NCBI GenBank assembly: GCA_900756925.1
Contig: CAAELX010000041.1
Span: 1 to 64,000, forward strand
Origin: an uncultured Roseburia sp.
GTDB lineage: Bacteria; Bacillota; Clostridia; Lachnospirales; Lachnospiraceae
DNA: 64,000 nt
Direction of reading: 5' to 3'
Positions within the stretch are counted from its first letter, which is position 1, and each line of letters opens with the position of its first letter. The notes under the pieces were generated by a model. It saw only the letters and a program-made list of their open reading frames with translations. It made no database searches and was not told the DNA's origin. Shown here piece by piece: positions 49,930-58,361 of the stretch. The translations under genes and the position numbers were made by a program.

Positions 49930-52377
49930 CTATCTTCTTAAGGAAAAATCGGAATTGTCGAGCGTCAGGTTCTTATTATAGTATGGATCCCCCTTCTCGA
50001 AATATTCCGGCCATTTCTGATTCAGCCTTGCGATCTCGCGGTTGAAACGTTCGATCTTCTCCGGCGTATCTTCAAGTCCTCTCGATTTCGACTCATAGTG
50101 GTACAGCTCCGCGTATGGGTTGTACACCACAAGCTTTCCTGCCTGACGTACCTTCAGACAGTAATCAATATCATTGAAGGCAACCTTGAAGGATTCATCG
50201 AGACCGCCTACTTCCTCGTAAACGCTGCGCTTTGTCATCAGGCATGCCGCCGTCACTGCGGAATAATCCTGGGCGCAGACGATCCTGCCGAAGTAACCGG
50301 TGTCGTATCTGGACTTATTGATAAAACAGTGTCCGGCAATACCGGAAAATCCGATCACAACACCCGCGTGCTGGATCGTGTCATCTTCATAATAAAGTCT
50401 TGCCCCGACGATTCCGACATCGTCCCGCATACAATATCCTAACATCTCCCGGATGCAGGTTGGATGGATTGCCTCCGTGTCGTTATTCAACAGAAGCAGA
50501 TAGTCGCCGTGCGCCCGCTCCACACCGAAGTTGTTGATCTTCGAATAGTTGAAATCGCCGTCGTAGTATACGACCGTCACGTTATCATGTGCTTTTTCCA
50601 GTTCTTTGTATGCCTCAAATGTTTCCGGTTCCGTGCTGTTGTTCTCCACGATCACGAACTCAAAGTTATGATAGTCTGTCTTATCATAAATAGAATTCAT
50701 GCACTTCTTCAGATCGTCGATATGATCCTTGTTCGGAATAATAATGGATACAAGCGGTTCTTCCTTCCACTCATAAATTGTGTGGTACATGCCGTAAAAC
50801 TGCGCATGCTCCACGCGCGCCGGGATACCGGCTCTCCGGTAGTGTGCCTCGATCGCCTTTTTTCCGGCCTCAAATGCATACAGCTTGCTCTCCGGGTTCG
50901 CTGCGGTCGATTCCATATGGCAGCGCCAGTGGTAGAGGATCTTCGGGATATGTCTGATATTCTTTGCCTGTTCACAGCACCGGAAGATGAAATCATAATC
51001 CTGCGCCCCGTCAAAAGCCGGATCGAACACACCAATCTCCTGCTGTAAGCTTCGCTTCACTGCGAAAAGATGGCAGATATAATTCATGCTGCAAAGCAGA
51101 TCCACGTTGAAATCGGATTTGAAGTGAGGCTCGAAGAACTTCTTTCCGTTCATACTCACCTTATCCTCATCTGAATAGATCACATCCACCGACGGATCTT
51201 CATTCAGTACCGATGCAAATTCAAACAGCGCATTGGCAGGGACAATATCATCATGATCCACCAGCACAATGTAATCGCCCTCTGCCATCGCAAGCGCCTG
51301 ATTTGTGTTGCCGGAAATTCCCTCGTTCTCTGTAAGCGTCACATAGCGGATCCTCTTATCCCGCTTCGCATACTCCTGTAAGATACGATCCAGGCTTCCA
51401 TCCGCACTTCCGTCTGCCATACAAAGCTCCCAGTTCGTATAAGTCTGTGCCAAAATGGACTCCATCATCTCCCGAAGAAACTGCTCATTCGTCCGGTATA
51501 ACGGTACTACAATGGAAAAGAACGGCTGTAAGGAGAGTTTTGTCTGTCGCTGTGCCTCTAACTCCTCCGGCTTCACTTCATAATGCTCCCTCCACTGTTC
51601 ATAGGTGGAAGCTTCCTTCTTTCCAAGCTTCGTATTCACCTTGCGCACAGTTGCACTGATTCCATTCCGTTCCAGATAGCGGAATGCATTTCCCGCCTTC
51701 TGCATATAATGTGCCAGCCTGCCCTCGTCACCAAGCGCACTCAGTGTACACTTTGAGCGGTGCTTCCCATCCTCCATGATGAGTGTCACCTTCTTCACAT
51801 CCGCATGTCCGGACAGATCTGCTTTCACCTGAAAGCCCGGCTTTAACGTCACATCCTGCTCCGGGAACACCGGCTTTAAATCTCTTCTGTGGTAATAGCT
51901 CACCTCGGTCGGAAGGATGTTCCCCTTCTCATCTAACAGCGTAAAGCTCACCTGCTTTGCTCCCACGCACCAGCCTAAAACCAGCAGGTTCTGCTCCGCG
52001 CGCTTTGCCGACTCAATATAATAGTCAAGCTTCGGCTGCAACGTGCAAAGCTTCTTTACAGAGATGGAAGTCTCCTTTTCTTTCACACCGTTCTCCGTTG
52101 AAAAAAGAACGAGCTGTCTGCCTTTCTTCCAGTTCTCCGGGAGTTCGACCATCCCGATCACTTCATCGTTGATCTCGTTAAAATTACCGAGGTACTTCTG
52201 TCTGACCTCTGCACCGCTGTGGATCTCTAATGCCGTCCTGCATGGCTTTCCATCCAGATACGCTTCAATGCTTCTTCCGGCAGCATGTCCGTCAAAGTAC
52301 CAGCCGACAAATGAGACGGTATTCTCCTCTGACAGATGAAATCTGATTTTCTCTATAAAAAAATGATTTTCCTTCAT
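49930..52377 (-). CDS. Two-domain family 2 glycosyltransferase with an N-terminal beta domain
   Basis: A paralogue of the downstream 619-residue enzyme, with about 240 extra N-terminal residues that look like one or two beta-sandwich modules (VSFVGWYFDGHAAGRSIEAYL, LVLGWCVGAKQVSFTLL). GT-A domain 1 spans about 285-500 (FFSIVVPLYRTNEQFLREM, LVDHDDIVPANALFEF, HWRCHMEST). Domain 2 spans about 525-800 (VSIIIPNKDHIDDLKKC, LLLNNDTEAIHPTCI, AFNDIDYCLKVRQAGK). Such proteins act in rhamnose-rich or O-antigen-like surface glycan synthesis. The ATG at 52377 has AGGAG five bases ahead. A -10 TATAAT (52424-52429) is the likely promoter, with a weak -35. Confidence 0.88.
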   Translation of the reverse strand: MKENHFFIEKIRFHLSEENTVSFVGWYFDGHAAGRSIEAYLDGKPCRTALEIHSGAEVRQKYLGNFNEINDEVIGMVELPENWKKGRQLVLFSTENGVKEKETSISVKKLCTLQPKLDYYIESAKRAEQNLLVLGWCVGAKQVSFTLLDEKGNILPTEVSYYHRRDLKPVFPEQDVTLKPGFQVKADLSGHADVKKVTLIMEDGKHRSKCTLSALGDEGRLAHYMQKAGNAFRYLERNGISATVRKVNTKLGKKEASTYEQWREHYEVKPEELEAQRQTKLSLQPFFSIVVPLYRTNEQFLREMMESILAQTYTNWELCMADGSADGSLDRILQEYAKRDKRIRYVTLTENEGISGNTNQALAMAEGDYIVLVDHDDIVPANALFEFASVLNEDPSVDVIYSDEDKVSMNGKKFFEPHFKSDFNVDLLCSMNYICHLFAVKRSLQQEIGVFDPAFDGAQDYDFIFRCCEQAKNIRHIPKILYHWRCHMESTAANPESKLYAFEAGKKAIEAHYRRAGIPARVEHAQFYGMYHTIYEWKEEPLVSIIIPNKDHIDDLKKCMNSIYDKTDYHNFEFVIVENNSTEPETFEAYKELEKAHDNVTVVYYDGDFNYSKINNFGVERAHGDYLLLLNNDTEAIHPTCIREMLGYCMRDDVGIVGARLYYEDDTIQHAGVVIGFSGIAGHCFINKSRYDTGYFGRIVCAQDYSAVTAACLMTKRSVYEEVGGLDESFKVAFNDIDYCLKVRQAGKLVVYNPYAELYHYESKSRGLEDTPEKIERFNREIARLNQKWPEYFEKGDPYYNKNLTLDNSDFSLRR

Positions 52378-52423
52378 GGATACTCCTGTTAAAAAATTGC
52401 ATTTTTATTTCCATTCATGTCCT

Positions 52424-52429
52424 ATTATA
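52424..52429 (-). promoter_or_regulatory. Probable -10 element for the glycosyltransferase pair
   Basis: Minus-strand TATAAT about 47 bases before the start at 52377. The nearest -35-like hexamer (TTGCAT) is 20 bases away, so the promoter is weak or factor-dependent. Confidence 0.4.
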
Positions 52430-52539
52430 CTATCATTTTCCATGCTTTCATGCAAGGTTTTCCTGTCAGAAGGAATGTATTTCAGTTCTTATTTTTTTCT
52501 TAACATTCCAAAATATTCGTGTTGCTTTTGTCGATTCTA

Positions 52540-52548
52540 TGGTATGAT
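52540..52548 (+). promoter_or_regulatory. Extended -10 promoter for the DUF3048 lipoprotein
   Basis: TGGTATGAT (TG at 52540-52541, TATGAT at 52543-52548). The -35 is poor, as is common with extended -10 promoters. Confidence 0.5.
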
Positions 52549-52591
52549 AGAAGAAAGTAATTTACAATAAAATTTTGAGAGGTATTTACAC

Positions 52592-53707
52592 GTGAAGAAA
52601 AGAACTTTAACACTTCTTACGATCCTTGCGCTTTCCCTGTCCTTAACAGCCTGCGGCAAGGATGAGCCGGCATCTGACACTTCTGCTGCCGACACCACCA
52701 ACACAGACCAGAACGTTGTCGCAGATGTCGATGTTGCGCCGGCAACCGAGGAACCAGCCACTGAAGAATCACACGAGGGAATGTACCGCAGTGAGCTCAC
52801 GAACGAATGGATTGACGAGAGCTTAAAGGATCAGCGTCCGATCGCTGTCATGGTCGACAACGAATCCATCGCCCTTCCTCACTACGGGCTGACCCAGGCA
52901 GACATCGTATACGAGATGATGAACAGCACCGCAAACGGCAAGATCACCCGTCTGATGGCGCTCGTCAAGGACTGGGATTCCCTGACACAGTTTGGAAGTA
53001 TCCGAAGCGCAAGACCGACCAACCTTGTCCTCGCAGCTGAGTGGAACGCTGTTTTAGTACACGACGGAGGTCCTGTCTACTGTAACCCTTACTTCGAGGA
53101 AGCTTACACGAACAATTTAAGCGGCGGTTTCTCCCGTGTGAACAATGGAAAAGCACGTGAGTATACCGAATATGTCTGTGAAGGAGACCTCGACAAGCAG
53201 TTTGCTTCCCACAAATACTCCACCACTTATAATGAGTATTATGAAGGTCCACATTTACAGTTTGCAGACGAGTCCAATCCGGTTGACTTAAGCAGCTTCG
53301 CTTCTGTGAAGGATGCGGACGAGATCGCACTCCCGTTCCCTCATAATAAGTCCAAGCTTACTTACAACGAAGACGACCAGCTATATTACTACTCTGAGTA
53401 CGGCGAGAAGCATCTCGATCCTGCCAATGACAATGCACAGCTTTCCTTCAAGAACGTCATCTTACAGAGCTGCCCGTACATCCAGTACGATGAGCACGGC
53501 TACATGATGTTCTACATCATTAACACCAACCAGGAAGGCTACTACATCACAGACGGCAAAGCGATCAAGATCACATGGGCAAAGACCTCTGCAACCGGTC
53601 CTACCAATTACTTCGATGAGAACGGCAACAAGATCACACTGAACACCGGTAAAACTTATATCGGTATTGTTCCGGACGAAGACTGGAGCAAGCTTTCGAT
53701 TGAGTAA
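52592..53707 (+). CDS. DUF3048 domain lipoprotein (YerB-like)
   Basis: Surface lipoprotein, 371 residues. The start is GTG at 52592 with GAGAGG nine bases upstream. The N terminus has a basic start, a hydrophobic stretch and the lipobox LTAC (Cys about residue 22). An acidic Thr/Ala/Glu-rich linker (about 25-60) follows. The DUF3048 core comes next: PIAVMVDNESIALPHYGLTQADIVYE (from about 88, given by its PIAVMVDN end), FGSIRSARP, and a C-terminal region with YYITDGKAIKITWAK and PDEDW. The function of the family is unknown. It is a single gene with its own promoter and terminator, convergent with the purB cluster. Confidence 0.88.
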   Translation: MKKRTLTLLTILALSLSLTACGKDEPASDTSAADTTNTDQNVVADVDVAPATEEPATEESHEGMYRSELTNEWIDESLKDQRPIAVMVDNESIALPHYGLTQADIVYEMMNSTANGKITRLMALVKDWDSLTQFGSIRSARPTNLVLAAEWNAVLVHDGGPVYCNPYFEEAYTNNLSGGFSRVNNGKAREYTEYVCEGDLDKQFASHKYSTTYNEYYEGPHLQFADESNPVDLSSFASVKDADEIALPFPHNKSKLTYNEDDQLYYYSEYGEKHLDPANDNAQLSFKNVILQSCPYIQYDEHGYMMFYIINTNQEGYYITDGKAIKITWAKTSATGPTNYFDENGNKITLNTGKTYIGIVPDEDWSKLSIE

Positions 53708-53732
53708 GCAATCCTATTCAGATATTATCAAC

Positions 53733-53784
53733 AGAAAAAGCGTCCCAGTTCCGGTTTTTTACACCGGTCTGAGACGCTTTTTCT
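53733..53784. terminator. Bidirectional terminator after the DUF3048 gene
   Basis: AGAAAAAGCGTC/GACGCTTTTTCT arms (53733-53744, 53773-53784) with an inner CCGGT/ACCGG stem. A and T tracts flank it, so it can serve both convergent genes. Confidence 0.85.
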
Positions 53785-53813
53785 ATTACTGTTCTAAGCG
53801 TTTTTCTATTTTT

Positions 53814-54230
53814 TTATTTTCTGTTCTTAAGCTCTGCAGTCAGTCTCTCATAAGCTTCCCATTCCAGATCATATCCCAAAAATGAGATGCCACGATAAAT
53901 CAGCTCCGGCACTTCCTCCTGCTGTGAAAGCTTTCGCTCCATCGCAAGGATCAGCTGCTCCTTTGCCTCCACAACATCCGCATCTGCCTCATAGAACTTT
54001 ACCATATCATACTCAGATGTATTTCCGCATGGGTTTGGGCAGGTCTCACAGTTCGGCGATATCGTGTACTTCTCCCTGCGTATTTCGGCAATGAGTTCGT
54101 CCTCTTTTTCTGCACATTTTCTCTGGAGAAACGCTTCTCTTACAATCTCATCCGTGCGTTCGGTCTTCCCGCTATTGGAAACTGCTCCCGCCAGGCCGAT
54201 CAGTGCACCTATTACACGGTCTCCCTGCAT
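53814..54230 (-). CDS. Uncharacterised protein with a CxxCxxxC motif
   Basis: A 138-residue protein that I do not recognise. The N terminus is hydrophobic and Gly/Ala-rich (VIGALIGLAGAVSNSG), then a charged helix (about 25-50), a compact Cys cluster (NCETCPNPCGN, about residues 60-70) resembling the N-terminal iron-sulfur segments of hybrid-cluster proteins, and a helical C terminus. The Cys pattern suggests a metal or iron-sulfur site. It lies 20 bases after purB on the same strand and is probably co-transcribed. Whether it works with purine synthesis is unknown. Confidence 0.65.
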   Translation of the reverse strand: MQGDRVIGALIGLAGAVSNSGKTERTDEIVREAFLQRKCAEKEDELIAEIRREKYTISPNCETCPNPCGNTSEYDMVKFYEADADVVEAKEQLILAMERKLSQQEEVPELIYRGISFLGYDLEWEAYERLTAELKNRK

Positions 54231-54250
54231 GCTAAAGTCCTCCTGTTTTC

Positions 54251-55702
54251 TTATACCGTAATCTCTGCGGTCATGCCAAGTTCTTCCTTATTTGCCTCCA
54301 GAACCGGATTCACAACATTGGCAAGGAACTTCTCAACCTGAATCGGAGCGCGTCCCACATACTTAGCCGGATTCATCGTAGCCTGTAACTCCTCTAAAGT
54401 CAGATTGAAGGACGGGTCTGCCGCGATCAGCTCTAACAGATTGTTGTCTTTTCCTTCCACCTTCACATTCTTACCTGCTTCCATGGAAAGCTGACGGATC
54501 TTCTCATGTAATTCCTGACGGTTGCCGCCATTCTTAACTGCGTCCATCATGATATTCTCGGTTGCCATAAATGGCAGCTCTGCCATCATATGCTTTGTGA
54601 TAACTTTATCATACACAACCAGACCATCTACCACGTTTAAGCAGAGATCTAAGATTCCGTCAATGGCAAGGAAGCCTTCCGGAATACTTAATCTCTTGTT
54701 TGCTGAATCATCGAGAGTTCTCTCAAACCACTGTGTTGCAGAGGTGATCGCCGGATTTAATGCATCTACCATCACATAACGGGAAAGGGAAGCGATACGC
54801 TCGGAACGCATCGGGTTTCTCTTATATGCCATGGCAGAAGATCCGATCTGGTTCTTCTCGAATGGCTCCTCCACCTCTTTCAAATGCTGGAGCAGACGGA
54901 TATCGTTGGACATCTTGTGTGCACTTGCCGCGATGCCTGCGAGGATGTTGGCAACTCTTGTATCTACTTTTCTGGAATAAGTCTGTCCGGAAACAGCATA
55001 GCACTCCTTGAATCCCATCTTGGCAGCGATCATCGGATCGATCTTGTCGATTGTTTCCTGGTCACCATTAAATAATTCCAGGAAGCTTGCCTGTGTACCG
55101 GTAGTTCCCTTTGATCCGAGCAGTTTTAAGCTTCCCATCACATATTCGAGATCTTCAAGATCCATCAGGAATTCCTGTGTCCAGAGTGTCGCCCTCTTTC
55201 CGACTGTGGTTGGCTGTGCCGGCTGAAAATGGGTGAATGCCAGTGTCGGAAGTTCTTTATATTTGTCTGCAAACTTTGCAAGCTCGTTTATCACATTGAT
55301 AAGCTTCTTATGGACAAGCTTCAACGCCTCATTCATAATAATAATATCTGTATTATCACCAACGTAGCAGGAAGTTGCCCCTAAATGGATAATACCTGCT
55401 GCCTTCGGGCACTGCTGTCCATATGCATAGACATGGCTCATAACATCGTGACGGACTAACTTTTCACGTTCCCTTGCCACATCGTAATTGATATCCTCAG
55501 CATGTGCTTTCAGCTCGTCGATCTGCTCCTGTGTGATGACCGGTTTGCCATTCTCGCTTAATCCTAACTCCATCTCAGTCTCTGCAAGGGCGATCCAGAG
55601 CTTTCTCCATGTCTTAAACTTCATGTCCTGTGAAAAAATATACTGCATCTCTTTGCTGGCATATCTCTCTGATAATGGGCTTGTATATCTGTCTGTACTC
55701 AT
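54251..55702 (-). CDS. purB: Adenylosuccinate lyase
   Basis: Catalyses two steps of purine synthesis: SAICAR to AICAR plus fumarate, and adenylosuccinate to AMP plus fumarate. The 483-residue protein is an all-helical member of the fumarase/aspartase superfamily. It has the PLSERYASKEM start, HDVMSHVYAYG and HLGATSCYVGDN segments (near 88-115) and the signature loop SSAMAYKRNPMRSE (near 290) with the catalytic Ser. GGAG lies ahead of the ATG at 55702. A promoter (55753-55782) lets it be expressed separately from purC-purF. Confidence 0.95.
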   Translation of the reverse strand: MSTDRYTSPLSERYASKEMQYIFSQDMKFKTWRKLWIALAETEMELGLSENGKPVITQEQIDELKAHAEDINYDVAREREKLVRHDVMSHVYAYGQQCPKAAGIIHLGATSCYVGDNTDIIIMNEALKLVHKKLINVINELAKFADKYKELPTLAFTHFQPAQPTTVGKRATLWTQEFLMDLEDLEYVMGSLKLLGSKGTTGTQASFLELFNGDQETIDKIDPMIAAKMGFKECYAVSGQTYSRKVDTRVANILAGIAASAHKMSNDIRLLQHLKEVEEPFEKNQIGSSAMAYKRNPMRSERIASLSRYVMVDALNPAITSATQWFERTLDDSANKRLSIPEGFLAIDGILDLCLNVVDGLVVYDKVITKHMMAELPFMATENIMMDAVKNGGNRQELHEKIRQLSMEAGKNVKVEGKDNNLLELIAADPSFNLTLEELQATMNPAKYVGRAPIQVEKFLANVVNPVLEANKEELGMTAEITV

Positions 55703-55752
55703 TGCTCTTCTCCTCTATTCTCTCTTTCCGCAGGTTTTCTGCGCATGCTCTT

Positions 55753-55782
55753 ATTGTATCATCTTTCATCAGAAAATGTCCA
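55753..55782 (-). promoter_or_regulatory. Promoter for purB overlapping the purF terminator
   Basis: Minus-strand TGGACA (55777-55782) and TACAAT (55753-55758), 18 bases apart. The -35 lies in the second arm of the purF terminator stem. Confidence 0.55.
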
Positions 55783-55808
55783 GCCTGTCACCAGATACTG
55801 GACATTTT
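55773..55808 (-). terminator. Terminator after purF
   Basis: A perfect 11-bp inverted repeat AAAATGTCCAG/CTGGACATTTT (55773-55783, 55798-55808) with a 14-base loop, 14 bases after the purF stop codon. The T-run is within the stem end. Confidence 0.65.
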
Positions 55809-55821
55809 ACTACTCTAAACC

Positions 55822-57270
55822 TTAACGTTCAAAATCTCCGCGGATATCTTCCTTCGGCGGGTCTAACGGATAGGTTCCTGTAAAGCAACCTTTACAGATT
55901 GGAAGACCGTCTACCATCTCCTCTAACCGTTCTACTTTCAGATAGCTCAACGTATCTGCACCGATCACCTCCCGGATCTCGTCGACCGTCCTGTTGTAGG
56001 CGATCAGCTGCTCTCTTTCCGGGATATCCGTTCCGAAATAGCATGGCCATAAAAATGGTGGGGAACTGATCTTCACATGAACTTCCGTCGCACCTGCATC
56101 GCGCAGCATCTTTACAATACGGTCTGAGGTCGTTCCACGGACAATGGAGTCATCGATCATAATGATACGTTTTCCGTTGACCGCTTCCTTTAACACATTC
56201 AGCTTCACACGCACACTTGATTCGCGGCTGCTCTGTTTCGGCTTGATGAACGTTCTTCCCACATAGCTGTTCTTCACAAATGCCGTTCCGTACGGGATTC
56301 CGGACTGTAAGGAGTAACCGAGTGCGGCTGCATTTCCGGATTCCGGGACACCTACTACAAGATCCGCATCCACCGGATCATCCATCGCTAAGAACCTTCC
56401 TGCCTGAATTCTTGCTGCATACACACTCACATCATCAATCCGGCTGTCCGGTCTTGCAAAATAAATATATTCAAAAATACATCTTGCTTCCTGTTCCCTC
56501 GGAAGTGCCATGGAAAGGTCTGACTGGATTCCTTTATCCGGTGTGATCGTCACCACTTCCCCCGGAAGGACATCACGGACAAACTCCGCACCGATCGTCT
56601 CTAACGCACAGGTCTCCGATGCCAGGATGTAGGCATTGTCTCTTTTTCCGATGCAGAGCGGCTTGAATCCAAATGGATCTCTGGCGCCGATCAGCTTGCG
56701 CGGACTCATGATCACGAGGGAATACGCCCCTTTTAACTTCCGGCAGGCTCTTCCGACTGCTTCCTCTACCGTTTTGGAATTCAGGCGTTCCCTTGCGATG
56801 TGATAAGCAATCACCTCGGTATCGATCGTTGTCTGGAAAATAGCACCGGTATACTCAAGATCTTTTCGCAGCTCCTTCGCATTGATCAGATTTCCGTTGT
56901 GTGCCAGCGCAAGTGTTCCTTTTACATAGTTCAAAACCAACGGCTGTGCGTTCTCTCTCGTGGATGCTCCTGCTGTGGAATAACGGACATGTCCGACCCC
57001 GATATCACCCTTCATCGGTTCTAAGTTATCCTGGGTAAACACCTCATTGACAAGTCCCATCCCCTTATAGGAGGTCACTTTGCCCTTCGGTCCATCCGTC
57101 TCGCTGACTGCAATACCACAGCTCTCCTGACCTCTGTGCTGTAAAGCAAAAAGTCCGTAGTAAATCGTGGACGCAACGTCTCCCCCATCAAAATCGTACA
57201 TGCCGAATACTCCGCACTCCTCATGCAGACCGTCCCATGGAGTCTCTTTTTCAAGGTCGTTGTTATACAT
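55822..57270 (-). CDS. purF: Amidophosphoribosyltransferase
   Basis: First committed step of purine synthesis: glutamine plus PRPP to phosphoribosylamine. The 482-residue protein has a short propeptide ending before Cys in EECGVFGMYDF (near residue 19), so it belongs to the processed, [4Fe-4S]-containing Bacillus-type enzymes. The Cys ligands include CIFEY and the C-terminal CKGCFTG. The amidotransferase domain has RYSTAGAS and HNGNLINAKEL. The PRPP loop is IIMIDDSIVRGTTSDRIV (near 345). It follows purC by 27 bases in one operon. Confidence 0.95.
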   Translation of the reverse strand: MYNNDLEKETPWDGLHEECGVFGMYDFDGGDVASTIYYGLFALQHRGQESCGIAVSETDGPKGKVTSYKGMGLVNEVFTQDNLEPMKGDIGVGHVRYSTAGASTRENAQPLVLNYVKGTLALAHNGNLINAKELRKDLEYTGAIFQTTIDTEVIAYHIARERLNSKTVEEAVGRACRKLKGAYSLVIMSPRKLIGARDPFGFKPLCIGKRDNAYILASETCALETIGAEFVRDVLPGEVVTITPDKGIQSDLSMALPREQEARCIFEYIYFARPDSRIDDVSVYAARIQAGRFLAMDDPVDADLVVGVPESGNAAALGYSLQSGIPYGTAFVKNSYVGRTFIKPKQSSRESSVRVKLNVLKEAVNGKRIIMIDDSIVRGTTSDRIVKMLRDAGATEVHVKISSPPFLWPCYFGTDIPEREQLIAYNRTVDEIREVIGADTLSYLKVERLEEMVDGLPICKGCFTGTYPLDPPKEDIRGDFER

Positions 57271-57297
57271 ATCTTCGTTCTGCCTTTCCGTCAGATT

Positions 57298-58170
57298 TTA
57301 TTCAAATTCTTTTCCTGTCAATAAAGCAAATGCTTCTTTGTACTTGTCCACGGTCTTCTCAACTACTTCCTCCGGAAGAAGGAAATCGTTATCCGGGTTG
57401 GCTGTCAGCCAGTCTCTCACATACTGTTTGTCAAAGGATGGCTGTCCTTTTCCTGCTTCATAGCCCTCTAACGGCCAGAATCTGGAGCTGTCCGGTGTGA
57501 GCATCTCATCGCCGAGAACGACATTTCCATTCTCATCCAGACCGAACTCAAACTTGGTATCTGCAATGATGATACCCTTGCTTAGCGCATACTCTGCACA
57601 CTTCTTGTAAAGGGCAATCGTTGCATCCTTAATCTTTGTTGCGTACTCCTCCCCTTTTCCCGGGTAAATCTTCTCTAATACTTCCACACTCTGCTCAAAG
57701 GAGATATTCTCATCATGGTCTCCGAGATCTGCCTTTGTGCTAGGAGTATAAATCGGTTCCGGCAGCTTGTCAGACTCTACGAGTCCTTCCGGCAGTTTGA
57801 TGCCACAGACGGTTCCGTTCTTCTTGTAGCTTGCCCAGCCGCTTCCTGTGATATAGCCGCGCACGATACACTCAATTGGAAGCATCTCTAACTTCTTGCA
57901 CATCATGCTATTTCCGTCATATTTCTCATTCTGGAAAAACTCCGGCATATCCTTCACATCTACAGAAATCATATGGTTCGGTAAAATATCCTTTGTATAG
58001 TCAAACCAGAACTTTGACATCTGTGTCAAAATAGCACCTTTTTTTGTGATCTTATTCTTCAAGATATGATCAAAAGCGGAAATCCTGTCCGTTGCCACAA
58101 TAATCAGGCTGTCGCCATTATCATATACCTCACGTACTTTTCCTTCTTTTACCGGTTTAAATTCCTGCAT
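57298..58170 (-). CDS. purC: SAICAR synthetase (phosphoribosylaminoimidazole-succinocarboxamide synthase)
   Basis: Joins aspartate to CAIR using ATP in purine synthesis. The 290-residue protein has the N-terminal KPVKEGKVREVYDNGDSLIIVATDRISAFD (ATP-binding, from residue 4, cited by its KVREVYD core), the PIECIVRGYITGSGW motif (near 98) and DTKFEFGLDENG (near 205). It is the longer, SAICAR-synthetase type with an insert typical of Bacteroides/Clostridia/yeast forms. AGGAGG lies ten bases before the ATG. First gene of the purC-purF unit. No purine riboswitch was found upstream. Confidence 0.95.
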   Translation of the reverse strand: MQEFKPVKEGKVREVYDNGDSLIIVATDRISAFDHILKNKITKKGAILTQMSKFWFDYTKDILPNHMISVDVKDMPEFFQNEKYDGNSMMCKKLEMLPIECIVRGYITGSGWASYKKNGTVCGIKLPEGLVESDKLPEPIYTPSTKADLGDHDENISFEQSVEVLEKIYPGKGEEYATKIKDATIALYKKCAEYALSKGIIIADTKFEFGLDENGNVVLGDEMLTPDSSRFWPLEGYEAGKGQPSFDKQYVRDWLTANPDNDFLLPEEVVEKTVDKYKEAFALLTGKEFE

Positions 58171-58211
58171 TGTTAAATATCCTCCTTGTTTTGTGGACTG
58201 TTGATACTGTT

Positions 58212-58241
58212 ATTTTAATACAGTGACTTTTGCAAAGTCAA
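58212..58241 (-). promoter_or_regulatory. Promoter for purC-purF
   Basis: Minus-strand TTGACT (58236-58241) and TAAAAT (58212-58217) with an 18-base spacer, about 40 bases before the start. No PurR box or riboswitch was recognised. Confidence 0.6.
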
Positions 58242-58361
58242 TGCATTCCCGACGGTTTACGGATTTATGGATAGAGAAAATAAAGCCATTTTTATTAGTA
58301 TTTTTGTGCAATATATAGTCATATATTAGTCTCGCTTATATATCTGTTTGGGTGCGCTAAT

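Noticed and set aside
58171-58361. Purine riboswitch before purC
   Set aside because: No purine aptamer core (TATA...loop segments) and the leader is only about 40 bases.
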